DNA from: Natronococcus sp. A-GB7
Lineage (GTDB): Archaea > Halobacteriota > Halobacteria > Halobacteriales > Natrialbaceae
Direction: 5' to 3'
Length of the DNA stretch: 64,000 nucleotides
Assembly: GCF_029688865.1 (NCBI RefSeq)
Contig: NZ_JARUKV010000003.1
Span: 124,001-188,000, forward strand
The translations under genes were made by a program, and so were the position numbers. The notes under the pieces were generated by a model that was not told the origin of the DNA, made no database searches, and was given only the letters and a program-made list of their open reading frames with translations. Positions 52,195 through 61,551 of the stretch are shown here, piece after piece (the stretch's first letter is position 1; every line of letters starts with the position of its first letter).

Positions 52195-52512
52195 TCAGTC
52201 GAACTCGAAGACTCGCTCGAGTTCGCGCTCGATCTCCTCGACGTAAATCTCGAGGATCTCCTCGAAACGGTCCTCCTCGACCAGCACGCCCGTAACCCGG
52301 TCGTAGGGGTCGTCGGGAAGTTCGACGCGGAACTCGCCGTTTCCGTCGTAGAAGGGTTCACTTTCGTTCAGGACCTGCTGGTCGATCGCGTGGACCAGTT
52401 CGGAGTCGTAGCGGTCGTTCATCCGGTTGAACGCGTTCTTGTACGCCTGCTGGAGTTCGGGGAAGTAGTTGGCGTACTTGTCCTCGAACTTCTCGGGGTC
52501 GAACTCTGCCAT
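52195..52512 (-). CDS. DUF5783-like haloarchaeal protein
   Basis: A 105-residue soluble protein, MAEFDPEKFEDKYANYFPEL at the start, a centre of NAFNRMNDRYDSELVHAIDQ, and an acidic helical end, EEIERELERVFEFD. This is a well-conserved haloarchaeal family without known function. The start at 52512 was chosen because the frame before it lacks family similarity. It faces the same direction as the NifU gene, 48 nt away. Confidence 0.75.
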   Translation of the reverse strand: MAEFDPEKFEDKYANYFPELQQAYKNAFNRMNDRYDSELVHAIDQQVLNESEPFYDGNGEFRVELPDDPYDRVTGVLVEEDRFEEILEIYVEEIERELERVFEFD

Positions 52513-52675
52513 ACCGTCTACGAACGCGAGCGAGGACAAAAGTCGGACGATCGGCCGCTTGACCCCCGTTAACACAGACACTAGTAACGACCCTGACACG
52601 GTACGGGGTTCCTACATACGACCCACGCACACGCAGGCGGCACCACCATCCCTCTCACCGGGATAGCGAGCCACG

Positions 52676-53056
52676 ATGTCATCCGATCAACACCCCGTCC
52701 CCCCGGAAGCCCTTCCACCGGGATGGGGGCCGGTCGAGTGCTGCCGTGGCTACCTCGCGTACCGTCACGCTCGACCGCCGATCGAACTCATTGCGGACCG
52801 GACCACCGCCGACGGTTTCCACCCCGGGCTCGGACTGAGCCACTGCTGGGAACTGCAGTACCAGTACGCACTCGACGACCGGGCGATTACCGAGTGCATC
52901 GGTCGCGTGCCGACCCGGCAGGCGGCCGTCGAGGGACTGCTCGAGTGTATGTCCCGACTGCACGACCGCCTCGAGAACCGGACCGACCCGCTCGAGATTC
53001 GGACCGTTCTGGACGGCGTCTCGCTCGGCGACGCGATTCCGGACGGTTCCCGCTGA
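52676..53056 (+). CDS. Haloarchaeal protein of unknown function
   Basis: A 126-residue protein, LPPGWGPVECCRGYLAYRHA near the start, then WELQYQYALDDRAITECIG and a last helix LLECMSRLHDRLENRT. Two adjacent Cys near residue 21 and a WELQY centre are distinctive. It is soluble and has no enzyme signature that I know. The start is the first ATG after a GC-rich gap. It is not linked to either neighbour. Confidence 0.55.
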   Translation: MSSDQHPVPPEALPPGWGPVECCRGYLAYRHARPPIELIADRTTADGFHPGLGLSHCWELQYQYALDDRAITECIGRVPTRQAAVEGLLECMSRLHDRLENRTDPLEIRTVLDGVSLGDAIPDGSR

Positions 53057-53308
53057 GGGCCCGGACTCGTGTCCGCCGTAATGACCTCTTACTCGGCCGT
53101 TCGCATCCAGTTACGGCCACTGCAGTTTCTACGACCGGTCGGGTCAGAAGCGAGTTCGCCGCCATCGGTCTCTCGTGGTGAGGCAGTCGGCTCCGGACGG
53201 AGCCAATAAATTGTATATTACGATATAGAATCCGTCGGCGAGGCGTGGCGGAGCGCTTATGCGACCGACCGAACTACCGTGTACAACGGACGCTACTCGA
53301 GAGGTCTC

Positions 53309-54061
53309 ATGACAGCTCAGATCCCTTTCGCCATCGACTTTCACGTTCACTCGGACGACTCCTACGACGGTCACGAACCGATCGAGCTCGTTCTCGAGCA
53401 CGCGGCGGATATCGGGCTCGACGGAGTCGTCATCACCGACCACGACGAGATCGGTGAGTCACTCCGGGCCGCCGAGATCGCGCCGGAGTACGGCCTCGTC
53501 GGAATTCCGGGTGTCGAGGTATCGACGCGACACGGCCACCTGCTGGCGATCGGCGTCGAGGAGCGACCCGATCCGGGCCAGCCGTTCATGGAGACGGTCG
53601 AGACGGTTCGCGACCTCGGCGGCGTCGCGATCGTTCCACACCCGTTCCAGCGCAGCCGCCACGGCGTTCGCAAGCGCCACATCGAGGACGCGGACGCGAT
53701 CGAGGTCTACAACTCGATGCTGTTTACCGGCTACCGCAACCGCCGAGCACGAACGTTCGCCAGACGGCGAGAGTACCCCGAGATCGGCGCCAGCGACGCT
53801 CACTACCTGCCGAACGTCGGCCGCGCCTACACCGAGATCCTCGTCACACCGGACGCCGCGAACCCCACCAAAGCCGAGATCGACGGCGATGACCTCATCG
53901 ACGCCATCCTCGAGGGACGGACCCAGATCCGAGGCAAGCGCACGCCGGTGTACAAAAGCTCGATCCAGTACGCCAAGGGAGCGGTCCGGAAGTCGACGTA
54001 TCTGTTGACCTCGCGTGCGCCGCTGGTGCCGACGGTGCCGGCGTCGATGGACCGCTCCTAA
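53309..54061 (+). CDS. PHP-domain phosphoesterase
   Basis: A 250-residue PHP-fold protein with a trinuclear-metal-type site: DFHVHSDDSYDGHEP near residue 9, VITDHDEIG near 44, GIPGVEVSTRHGHLLAIG near 66, and VPHPFQRSRHG near 113. GASDAHYLPNVGRAY follows near 160. Such proteins hydrolyse phosphate esters, for example histidinol phosphate or 3',5'-bisnucleotides; the substrate here is unknown. GTG at 53279 is an alternative start. Its stop overlaps that of the convergent RecJ-like gene by four bases. A hairpin GGCTCC/GGAGCC and AT-rich stretch lie in the 252-nt gap upstream. Confidence 0.88.
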   Translation: MTAQIPFAIDFHVHSDDSYDGHEPIELVLEHAADIGLDGVVITDHDEIGESLRAAEIAPEYGLVGIPGVEVSTRHGHLLAIGVEERPDPGQPFMETVETVRDLGGVAIVPHPFQRSRHGVRKRHIEDADAIEVYNSMLFTGYRNRRARTFARRREYPEIGASDAHYLPNVGRAYTEILVTPDAANPTKAEIDGDDLIDAILEGRTQIRGKRTPVYKSSIQYAKGAVRKSTYLLTSRAPLVPTVPASMDRS

Positions 54062-55563
54062 CCGAGCTGGTCGCCGACGATCTCGTCGGCCCGTTCGACG
54101 AACTCCGCCTCCGCCCCCTTCGGAACCGTCGCACCGGCGGCGACGTCGTGGCCCCCGCCGTCGCCGCCGACCGCCCGCGAGGCCTCGCCCATTACCCGCG
54201 AGAGATCCAGTCCCTTCCGGACGAGACTGTGGGTACTACGGGCCGAGACCTTGATCTCCTCGACGTCGGTCTCGGCTCCGTCGTCATCGTCTCCACCCTT
54301 TTCGGCGAACGCGAGGATCGGCTTCGATCGGCTGATCCCGTCGTTGCCCATCGCCATCCCGGCGACGATCCCGACGATCGTCTCGCGGATGCGATCCTCG
54401 GCGTGGAACCACTGGACGTGTGCCTCGTGGGTGACGCCCTCCTCGGTGACGAGGTCGATCCCCTCCGAGAGGTTTCGGCGGTGGTTGCGCAGGAGCTTGC
54501 GAGCGCGCTCGAGTGCGCCCTCCCGATCGCCCAGGCAGACGCCGAGGCCGACGTCGGCTCGCTCGTAGCGGGCGGTCGCGTTCAGCAGCGTCGAAAACTC
54601 GCTGGCGTCCCGTAGCTCCGTGCCGACCGGCTCCTCGCTGAGCACGTAGCTGGTGGCGACGAGCCCGTCGATCTTCGACGCGGGGACGCCCCGCTCGACG
54701 GCTCGCTTGACGAGGGCGCTGGCGACGGTCTGTTGTTCCTCCCTGGTCAGCTCGGCCCAGCAGCGCCACTCGCCGTCGGACTGTAACTCGAGGCCGAGCC
54801 CGTCGAGAAACGAGAGGGCCCCGCGCTGGTCGTTCGAGATCCCGGGGATGCGGACGTCGGTCGCGTACTCGAGGAGCTTCGGCAACGGGCGGGTCTGTTT
54901 GCCGTACAGCGCGAGGTCGGTCCCGGTCTCGACGACGCCGGCCTCGACGCCCTCGGCGACGATGCCCTCGTTGGCGCCGTGGAGTTCGCCGCCGGACGCC
55001 TGCATGTCACCGACGGCGCCGACCACCGCGAGGGCGGCGAGGTCGCGGTTGTCGGCGCGTGCGGTCGCGGTTCCTCCGTCCGCCGCCGTGATCGGTCCGC
55101 CGTCGTCGTCGGTTCCGGCCGTGAGTTCGGCGAGCGCCCGCGCGAGAACGTAGCTCGCTCCCGCACCCGACAGCTCCGAGGCGCCGTCGATCCCGAACAG
55201 CAGCGGGTTGAGGTGGTAGTCGGTCTCGTGGTCGGCGGGCTGGTGGTGGTCGGCGATGACCGGCGTGAACGCGCCCGCGTCCTCGTACTCGCCGATGATA
55301 TCGAGCTGGCCGCTGCCGAAGTCCGTGAACAACACGGTGTCGTAGTCGGTCGCGGCGATGTCGGCGATCGCGGCCTCGTCGAGCTGTTTCTCGAAGACGC
55401 TCTCGAAGGGGATCCCCGCGCGCTCGAGTGCCCGTGCGGCGATCGCGGCGCTGGTCAGTCCGTCGGCGTCGATGTGGGAGGCGAGCAGCACTCGATCGCA
55501 GTCACGGAGGTGTCGTGCGCACGCGAGCGCTCGGTCGTCGAGTTCGGGAACCGGTCCGGTCAT
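54058..55563 (-). CDS. RecJ-like DHH-family phosphoesterase
   Basis: A 501-residue DHH/DHHA1 protein, probably a single-strand-specific nuclease or related phosphodiesterase that acts in DNA repair or replication. The DHH motifs are SHIDADGLTSAAIAARAL (residues 29-46), TDFGSG near 85, IADHHQPADHETDYHLNPL near 103-121, and the GDMQASGG region near 187. The C-terminal DHHA1 has GGDGGGHDVAAGATVP near 470. Archaea have several RecJ paralogues; which one this is cannot be told here. No signal peptide is present. Confidence 0.85.
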   Translation of the reverse strand: MTGPVPELDDRALACARHLRDCDRVLLASHIDADGLTSAAIAARALERAGIPFESVFEKQLDEAAIADIAATDYDTVLFTDFGSGQLDIIGEYEDAGAFTPVIADHHQPADHETDYHLNPLLFGIDGASELSGAGASYVLARALAELTAGTDDDGGPITAADGGTATARADNRDLAALAVVGAVGDMQASGGELHGANEGIVAEGVEAGVVETGTDLALYGKQTRPLPKLLEYATDVRIPGISNDQRGALSFLDGLGLELQSDGEWRCWAELTREEQQTVASALVKRAVERGVPASKIDGLVATSYVLSEEPVGTELRDASEFSTLLNATARYERADVGLGVCLGDREGALERARKLLRNHRRNLSEGIDLVTEEGVTHEAHVQWFHAEDRIRETIVGIVAGMAMGNDGISRSKPILAFAEKGGDDDDGAETDVEEIKVSARSTHSLVRKGLDLSRVMGEASRAVGGDGGGHDVAAGATVPKGAEAEFVERADEIVGDQLG

Positions 55564-55623
55564 CGGTTCATCGGTCGATTGTGAGTCGGCATACGGGATA
55601 AAGCTCCGGTCCCGGCCGAACGG

Positions 55624-55974
55624 TTAGGCGGCGATCGGGGAGTTCCCCGACAGCAGCAGGATGACGTTGTTCGTCACGAGCACGAGGTAGACGGCGACCA
55701 TCCCGCCGACGAACCGACGGTCGATCGGATCGGAGAGGAGGTGTCCGATCGCGACGACGATCGCGGCGTAACAGATCGCGGCGACGGCGACGCCCGGCAG
55801 GCCGAGCAGTTCGTAGAACAGCACGGTAACGGGATTGAGTTCGGTCGCGTAGGGTACCAGAAAGAACAGCGTGGCGGCGACCATGTCGATCCCCCAGAGG
55901 ACGAAAAACGCGGCCCGGAGCCCGACCGTTCCCGGGGGGTCGAGTTCGAGCGTGTGAGATCGTTCTACCGTCAT
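55624..55974 (-). CDS. Small membrane protein, DUF5658-like
   Basis: The 116-residue protein has three membrane helices: TVGLRAAFFVLWGIDMVAAT (about residues 16-35), VTVLFYELLGLPGVAVAAIC, and FVGGMVAVYLVLVTNNVILL near 90. A short polar segment, ATELNPV, between the first two recalls DUF5658 proteins with an E-L-N-P motif. Function is unknown. It is upstream of the RecJ-like gene on the same strand, separated by 60 nt. Confidence 0.55.
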   Translation of the reverse strand: MTVERSHTLELDPPGTVGLRAAFFVLWGIDMVAATLFFLVPYATELNPVTVLFYELLGLPGVAVAAICYAAIVVAIGHLLSDPIDRRFVGGMVAVYLVLVTNNVILLLSGNSPIAA

Positions 55975-56119
55975 TCGACGCCCACTAGCCGTCCGGAGAG
56001 ATTATGAAGCATCCTTGCGAGAGCCAACTGTGACGCCTTCGCACGGCCCCTGACGGGTTCGGGCCGGCTCCTTCGAGCGCCCGCCACCGCCCTCGTTCGA
56101 TCCGACAGCCGAGAGGCGA

Positions 56120-56863
56120 TCAGTCGCGGTACGTCGGCGCTGCAGTCTCGACGGTCTCGCAGGCCAGCGCGTCGAAGGTCGCCTCGCTCGCGACCACGTC
56201 GACGTCGATTCCGCGCTCGGCGGCCGTCTCCCGGGTTGGTTCCCCGATGACGCCGACGGTCGCGTCCTCGAGCCCATCGACCGCTTCCTCGCGAAGGCCC
56301 CGTTCCCCTGCGGCCTCGAGGAAGTGATCGACGGTCAACGAGGAGGTAAAGCAGGCGGCGTCGAGCTCGCCGCCGGCCGCCCGCTCGGCCGATACGCCGC
56401 TGCCCTCGGGTCGGACGAGCCGGTAGAGGATCGTCTCGTGGACGTACGCACCGGCGGCCTCGAACCCGTCCAGAAGGACGGGACTGCCGTGGTCGCTGCG
56501 GGCGACCTCGATCCGGGCGCCGTCGATTCGATCGGAGAGGGTGACGACCAGGCCGCTCGAGGTGTACTCGTCGGGAACGACGTCGACCTCGTAGCCCGCC
56601 TCGCGGACGGCCGCGGCCGTCTTCGGGCCGATCGCACAGACGGTCGCGTTGCCGGGGTTCCAGCCCGAGTCGGCGACGAGTTCGGCGCCGGTTTTGCTCG
56701 TCAGGACGACGTAGTCGGCGTCCTCTCGAGGCGTAGCGTCGGCTGCTTCGATCGACAGCATCGGATCCGGAACCGGCGTCGCGCCAAGCGAGTCGATCAG
56801 TTCGACCGCGTCGGCGAGCCGTTCGTCGTCGGGTCGGAACACCGCGACGGAAAGGTCTCGCAT
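56120..56863 (-). CDS. hemD: Uroporphyrinogen-III synthase
   Basis: A 247-residue protein that closes hydroxymethylbilane with inversion of ring D. HemD is weakly conserved; the fit rests on RDLSVAVFRPDDERLADAVE at the N-terminus, TSKTGAELVADSGWNPG near 55, and CAIGPKTAAAVREAGYEVDV near 75. The second domain has ACFTSSLTVDHFLEAAGERG and GVIGEPTRETAAERGIDVDV near 210. Position is the main support: it follows hemC and cobA in the usual haloarchaeal order, with only four bases after cobA. Confidence 0.88.
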   Translation of the reverse strand: MRDLSVAVFRPDDERLADAVELIDSLGATPVPDPMLSIEAADATPREDADYVVLTSKTGAELVADSGWNPGNATVCAIGPKTAAAVREAGYEVDVVPDEYTSSGLVVTLSDRIDGARIEVARSDHGSPVLLDGFEAAGAYVHETILYRLVRPEGSGVSAERAAGGELDAACFTSSLTVDHFLEAAGERGLREEAVDGLEDATVGVIGEPTRETAAERGIDVDVVASEATFDALACETVETAAPTYRD

Positions 56864-56867
56864 CCGG

Positions 56868-57674
56868 TTACACCTCCCCGTCCGTCGCCGTCGTCTCGCT
56901 CGCCGTCTCGTTGGCGAGGAACTCGAAGACGGTCGCTCTGGTCGCGGCGACCTCGCCGATGACGGTCACTGCGGGCGGCCTGATTCCGACCTCGTCGCGG
57001 GCGCCGACGATCGTCTCGAGGGTTCCCGTCGCGACCTGCTGGTTCGACCAGGTGGCGCGCTCGACGAGCGCGACCGGCGTCTCGGAGGCCATCCCGGCCT
57101 CGAGCAGCGCGTCGGTGTAGTCGGGGAGGCGCTTGACGCCCATCAGCACGACGATGGTGCCGCCGACGGCGGCCAGGGCCTCCCAGTCGACAGCCGACTC
57201 GGATTTCGTGGGGTCCTCGTGGCCCGTGACCACCGACAGCGAGGAGGCGTGGTCGCGGTGGGTAACCGGAATCCCGGCGACGGCGGGCGCGGCGGTCGCG
57301 GAGGTGACGCCGGGGACGATCTCGAAGGGAACGCCGTGCTCCGCGAGGTGTTCGGCCTCCTCGCCGCCGCGGCCGAAGACGAACGAGTCGCCGCCCTTCA
57401 GCCGGACGATGGAGTTCCCCTCGCGGGCGAGTTCGACGAGTCGCTCGTTGATCTCCGACTGGGGAGTACGCTCACCGCCCGCCCGCTTGCCGACGTCCTC
57501 ACAGCGCTCCGGAGAGAGACCGTCGAGGATCTCGGGGCCGGGCAGCCTGTCGTGGAGGACGACGTCGGCGCGCTCGAGCAGTCGCTTCCCCTTCACGGTC
57601 AACAGCTCCGGATCGCCCGGCCCGCTGCCGACGAGGTAGACGGTTCCGGGCTCCGGGTCGACGATGTCGGCCAT
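56868..57674 (-). CDS. cobA: Uroporphyrinogen-III C-methyltransferase
   Basis: A 268-residue SAM-dependent methyltransferase that adds two methyl groups to uroporphyrinogen III, giving precorrin-2 for sirohaem, archaeal haem and cobamide. Signatures are GTVYLVGSGPGDPELLTVKG (residues 10-29), RLKGGDSFVFGRGGEEAEHL near 93, and GVTSATAAPAVAGIPVTHRD near 125. It is a single-domain enzyme without a CysG dehydrogenase part. The ATG at 57674 overlaps the hemC stop by one base. A long open frame upstream is not translated. Confidence 0.94.
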   Translation of the reverse strand: MADIVDPEPGTVYLVGSGPGDPELLTVKGKRLLERADVVLHDRLPGPEILDGLSPERCEDVGKRAGGERTPQSEINERLVELAREGNSIVRLKGGDSFVFGRGGEEAEHLAEHGVPFEIVPGVTSATAAPAVAGIPVTHRDHASSLSVVTGHEDPTKSESAVDWEALAAVGGTIVVLMGVKRLPDYTDALLEAGMASETPVALVERATWSNQQVATGTLETIVGARDEVGIRPPAVTVIGEVAATRATVFEFLANETASETTATDGEV

Positions 57675-58798
57675 CACTTCCCCTCCGGTTGCTCCTCCGG
57701 CGCTGGCTCGGCGTCTTCGCGGGCGGCGTCGATCAGCTTCGCGGCCCCGCGGTCGGCGAGGTCGGCGGCGAACTCGCGGGCGGCCTCGGCGTGGCGCTCG
57801 ACGGGCAGATCCCGGCTCGCCGCGACGGACTCCTCGCCGTCGCGGTCGAAGACCGTGACCGTGGCGCGGACGTACTCGCCCTGGATGACGCCGTAGACGC
57901 CGATCGGGGCGATACAGCCCCCGCCCAGCTCCGCGAGCACGGTACGCTCGACGGTCGTCTCGACGCGACTCCGGGGATGGTCGAGCAGCGTCTGGAGGTC
58001 GTCCGCGGTCTCGCCGTCGACCGCGGTAACCGCCAGAGCCCCCTGTCCCGGCGCGGGGACGAACGTCGTCGGCGACAGCTGCTGGTAGTCGACGGAGTGG
58101 GTGAGGCCGCTGCGCTCGAGGCCGGCCTCGGCGAGCACGATCGCGTCGTACTCGGTCTCGACCTCCCGGCCCAGCGCCCCCTTCTCGAGCTCGGAGAGGT
58201 CGTCGAACCAGTCGTCGACGGTGCGGTCGTACTCGGGTTCGAAGTCGTCGTCCCCGACGTTTCCCTTCCGCTCCTTGTCGGCCTCGCTTCGCTCCTGGTG
58301 TTCGGCCTGCAGCGACGGTGCGAGCAGCTTCTCGAGGCGCGTGTCGACGTTCCCCCGTAGCGGCTCGACCTCGAGGTCCGGTCGCTCCGATAGCAGCTGT
58401 GCGCGCCGGCGCAGGCTCGAGGTGCCGACGGTCGCCCCGTCGGGCAACTCCCCGAGGGTGGCGCCGTCGGGCGTGACGAGGACGTCGCCCGGCCGCCCTC
58501 GCTCGGGGACCGCCGCCGTTACGAGCTCCTCGGGCTGGTCGGTCGGCATGTCCTTCATCGAGTGGATCGCGCCGTCGACCTCCCCCTCGAGGATCCGCTC
58601 GTCGAGTTCGCGGACGAACGCCCCCGTCTTCCCCAGTCGGTGGATCAGTTCGTCCCGTATCTGGTCGCCCGTCGTCTCGACGGTGACGAGCTCGACCTCG
58701 TACCGTCGCTCCTCGAGGGCCTCCTGTACGAGTGCGGCCTGTCGCCGGGCCAGGTCCGACCCCCGCGTCGCCAGTCGCAGCGTCCCGCGCGTTCTCAT
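57674..58798 (-). CDS. hemC: Porphobilinogen deaminase (hydroxymethylbilane synthase)
   Basis: HemC joins four porphobilinogens into hydroxymethylbilane. The 374-residue protein begins RGTLRLATRGSDLARRQAAL and has HSMKDMPTDQP near 80. The dipyrromethane-cofactor Cys appears in LGGGCIAPIGVYG near 295. It is about 60 residues longer than usual because of an acidic Glu/Asp/Ser/Lys-rich insert at about residues 160-215. A GCTTTTCAT box at about 58826-58833 suits leaderless transcription of the hemC-cobA-hemD operon. Confidence 0.94.
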   Translation of the reverse strand: MRTRGTLRLATRGSDLARRQAALVQEALEERRYEVELVTVETTGDQIRDELIHRLGKTGAFVRELDERILEGEVDGAIHSMKDMPTDQPEELVTAAVPERGRPGDVLVTPDGATLGELPDGATVGTSSLRRRAQLLSERPDLEVEPLRGNVDTRLEKLLAPSLQAEHQERSEADKERKGNVGDDDFEPEYDRTVDDWFDDLSELEKGALGREVETEYDAIVLAEAGLERSGLTHSVDYQQLSPTTFVPAPGQGALAVTAVDGETADDLQTLLDHPRSRVETTVERTVLAELGGGCIAPIGVYGVIQGEYVRATVTVFDRDGEESVAASRDLPVERHAEAAREFAADLADRGAAKLIDAAREDAEPAPEEQPEGK

Positions 58799-58943
58799 AG
58801 GCGGTACTCGTCGCCTGAGGTATGAAAAGCGCACGCTTGTCGGTCACACTTTCGAACCGAGCTCCGATCGCTCCGTTTCCCGCTGTGGAGCCGACGACAT
58901 GTTCGGGACTGGCTTTATTAGCGAGTGCTAACTATCGTTCTCC

Positions 58944-59309
58944 GTGACAGACACACTCTACGACCGTCTCGGGGGCCGAGACGCGATCGGAGCCGTCGTC
59001 GACGAGTTCTACGATCGGGTGCTCGAGGACGAGCGAGTCGCGTACTATTTCGAGGACGTCGACATGCAGAAACAGCGGGCCCACCAGACGCAGTTCATCA
59101 GCTCCGTTACCGGTGGCCCCGTCGAGTACTCAGGTGCGGAGATGGAGGCGGCCCACGAGGGGATGGGGATCACGCCGACGGAGTTCGACGCGATCGCGAC
59201 CCACCTCGACGAGACGCTGGCGTCGTTCGACGTCGACGACGAGGACCGACGGGCCGTCATGGAGGCGGTCGCGAGCTACCGGCCGGCCATCGTCACCGCG
59301 TCGGACTGA
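58944..59309 (+). CDS. Group I truncated haemoglobin
   Basis: A 121-residue trHbN-like globin. It begins TLYDRLGGRDAIGAVVDEFY (residues 4-23), contains VAYYFEDVDMQKQRAHQTQF near 37, GGPVEYSGAEMEAAHEGMGI near 68, and the proximal His in the AAHEGM segment near 77. Such globins bind oxygen or detoxify nitric oxide. The GTG at 58944 was chosen; a GCTTTATTA box about 27 nt upstream supports it. It diverges from hemC, so it sits next to the pathway that makes its haem. Confidence 0.9.
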   Translation: MTDTLYDRLGGRDAIGAVVDEFYDRVLEDERVAYYFEDVDMQKQRAHQTQFISSVTGGPVEYSGAEMEAAHEGMGITPTEFDAIATHLDETLASFDVDDEDRRAVMEAVASYRPAIVTASD

Positions 59310-59315
59310 GCGCGA

Positions 59316-60002
59316 TCACGGCGTTCCGAGGGTTCGGTGGCGCCGCAGCAGGTAGTAGCCGGCGAGGATCGGCTGTAACGGCGCCACGAACAGGGTCAGG
59401 AAGGCGAATCCGAGGTAGAGTCCGGGGTTCGGCCGCCAGGTAGTACTTCGGGTACAGACGTAGGCCGCGTCCTGGTGGATCGCGATCGGAAACGTTCCGA
59501 ACGCGATCGCCCCCGAGAGCCCGATCACGGTAAACAACGGCCCCGGAAACGCGAGGACGACGGCGACGACCGCCGCGACGAGTCCGATCACTGTCGTTCC
59601 GAACGAGATCGCGACGACGAGCCACCACTCCGACCAACCCGGCGGGGTCCCGAAGCGACGGTGGCGTCGAAAGAGGTAGACGACGCCCGCGATCGGGGCC
59701 CACAACAGCGCGAAGGCGGCGTTGAGCCACGGGTTCGGTCGCCACTCCCCGCTCGCCAGCGGCTGTCGACGGACCCGCCGGGCGTCCAGCAGGAGCGCCC
59801 CCGCCAACCCGATCGTCAGAAGCGTGTACCCGAACGTGCCGAACAGGACCAGCCCCCGCTGAAGCAACGGGACCCCGAGATCGGCCTCCCGGAGCACCCC
59901 GATGACTCCGACGCCGATCACCGGCGGGAACAGATAGAGCAGCCGCTCCGCGACGCGGGCCCAGTCGAGCTCGGCGGCACTCGAGGGGAACTCGAGGTCC
60001 AT
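59316..60002 (-). CDS. Membrane protein of two repeated four-helix halves
   Basis: The 228-residue protein has about eight membrane helices in two halves. Each half ends with the same block: EWRPNPWLNAAFALLWAPIA with FRRHRRFGTP in the first half (ending near 125), and TWRPNPGLYLGFAFLTLFVA with LRRHRTLGTP in the second (ending at 228). This shows an internal duplication. No family name is evident to me. It converges with the globin gene and is encoded next to hemL on the same strand, 76 nt downstream. Confidence 0.6.
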   Translation of the reverse strand: MDLEFPSSAAELDWARVAERLLYLFPPVIGVGVIGVLREADLGVPLLQRGLVLFGTFGYTLLTIGLAGALLLDARRVRRQPLASGEWRPNPWLNAAFALLWAPIAGVVYLFRRHRRFGTPPGWSEWWLVVAISFGTTVIGLVAAVVAVVLAFPGPLFTVIGLSGAIAFGTFPIAIHQDAAYVCTRSTTWRPNPGLYLGFAFLTLFVAPLQPILAGYYLLRRHRTLGTP

Positions 60003-60078
60003 CAGCCGCCCGCGGTGCTCGAGTCGGCCGACGTTCGTCCGTCCCTTAGCTTCCGACGGTCCGCCATCACCGTTGCGA

Positions 60079-61425
60079 CTACAGCGCCTCCTTGTACGCC
60101 TCGAGGGTCTCCTCGACGTCCTCCTCGGTGTGGCCGTAGCTGACGAACTGGCACTCGAACTGGTTCTGCGAGAGGAACACGCCCCGCTCTTTCATCTGAC
60201 CCCAGAAGATCCGCCGCCAGCGGTCGGTCTCGGCGTTTTTGACGTCGGCCGCGTTCTTCGGACAGCTGTCGTAGCGCGGGCAGGTCGGCCGCTGTCGACA
60301 CCCGTTCGAGCACTGCTCCTCGAGGGAGTTCGCGCCCGGTCCGTCGCGGGTGAAGATCACCTTGAACATGCTGTCGGTACCGGTGACGGTGTAACTCGGC
60401 GCCTGGTCGGCGAGGACCTCAGTCAGCCCGCTTCGCAGCTGCTCGCCGAGCCCGTTGACGTGGCCGTAGACGTCGTTCTCGGCGGCGAACTGCAGGGTCT
60501 CGAGGCCCGCGGCCATCGTGACGGGGTGGCCGGAGAACGTACCGGCCTGGAACACCGGACCCGAGGGCGCCAGCTGTTCGACGATCTCGGCGCGGCCGCC
60601 GAGCGCGCCGACGGGGAAGCCGCCGCCGACGATCTTGCCGAACGTCGTCAGGTCGGGGGTGACGCCGAGCTCGCTCTGAGCACAGCCCAGCCCGCCGACG
60701 CGGAATCCCGTGATCACCTCGTCGAAGATCAGCAAGGAGCCGTGTTCGTCGGTGATCTTGCGGAGGAACTCGTGGTAGCCGTCCTCGGGGTAGACGACGC
60801 CGTGGTTCGCCAGGATGGGTTCGGTCATGACGGCCGCGATGTCGTCGCCGTGTTCCTCGAAGACCTCGCGAACGGCGTCCTCGTCGTTGAACGGTACCGG
60901 AAGCGTGTGTTCGGCGAAAGACTGCGGAACGCCCGCCGACGACGGAGCCGGATTCTCGGCGTCGCCCTCGACCAGCGTCGACTCCTGTGCGCCGTGGTAC
61001 CCGCCCTGCATGACGACGATCTTGTTCCGACCCGTGTACCCTCGAGCGAGTCGCACCGCGGAGGTCGTCGCCTCGGTGCCGGAGTTGACGAAGCGGATCT
61101 TCTCGACGCTGGGGACGTGGCGAACGACGAACTCCGCCAGATCGACCTCGATCTCGGTCGGGGTGCCGTACATCGGCCCCTCGCTGGCGTTTCGCTGGAT
61201 GCCCGCGCGAACGGGTTCGGGAAGGTCGTGGCCCAGCAGCAGCGGACCCAGCCCCATCACCCAGTCGATGTATCGGTTGCCGTCAGCGTCGATGACGTGA
61301 CCGCCGTCGCCCTTCTGGACGAAGAACGGGTAGGGTTCGATCGCCGCGCGAACCGCCGAGTTGACGCCCCCGGGCATCACCGACAGCGCCCGGTCGTACA
61401 GGTCGCGTGAGTGGTCGTCGGTCAT
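60079..61425 (-). CDS. hemL: Glutamate-1-semialdehyde 2,1-aminomutase
   Basis: A 448-residue PLP enzyme that makes 5-aminolevulinate from glutamate-1-semialdehyde in the C5 route. The start reads [20 protein letters not shown], then [13 protein letters not shown] near 55, [20 protein letters not shown] near 115, and the PLP Lys in [16 protein letters not shown] near 267. A cysteine set C-x3-C-x5-C-x5-C (C372, C376, C382, C388) lies in a short insert before the C-terminal part and is not part of the classical enzyme. An ACTTTGCC box at about 61450-61457 suits leaderless initiation. Confidence 0.95.
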   Translation of the reverse strand: MTDDHSRDLYDRALSVMPGGVNSAVRAAIEPYPFFVQKGDGGHVIDADGNRYIDWVMGLGPLLLGHDLPEPVRAGIQRNASEGPMYGTPTEIEVDLAEFVVRHVPSVEKIRFVNSGTEATTSAVRLARGYTGRNKIVVMQGGYHGAQESTLVEGDAENPAPSSAGVPQSFAEHTLPVPFNDEDAVREVFEEHGDDIAAVMTEPILANHGVVYPEDGYHEFLRKITDEHGSLLIFDEVITGFRVGGLGCAQSELGVTPDLTTFGKIVGGGFPVGALGGRAEIVEQLAPSGPVFQAGTFSGHPVTMAAGLETLQFAAENDVYGHVNGLGEQLRSGLTEVLADQAPSYTVTGTDSMFKVIFTRDGPGANSLEEQCSNGCRQRPTCPRYDSCPKNAADVKNAETDRWRRIFWGQMKERGVFLSQNQFECQFVSYGHTEEDVEETLEAYKEAL

Positions 61426-61551
61426 GGGCGAGCCTTACGAGCGGGACGGCAAAGTAGTACCGAGGTTCGCTCGTCGGCCGCGCTCGAGCGCGGTCGACAC
61501 GCTCGCGACCTCGAGCCGATGGAAGAAGCCGCGACGCACGTTCCGACCCGA

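Noticed and set aside
57675-58847. Long upstream extension of the cobA frame
   Set aside because: It lies entirely over hemC; the methyltransferase domain begins at the ATG at 57674 with the family's normal N-terminus.
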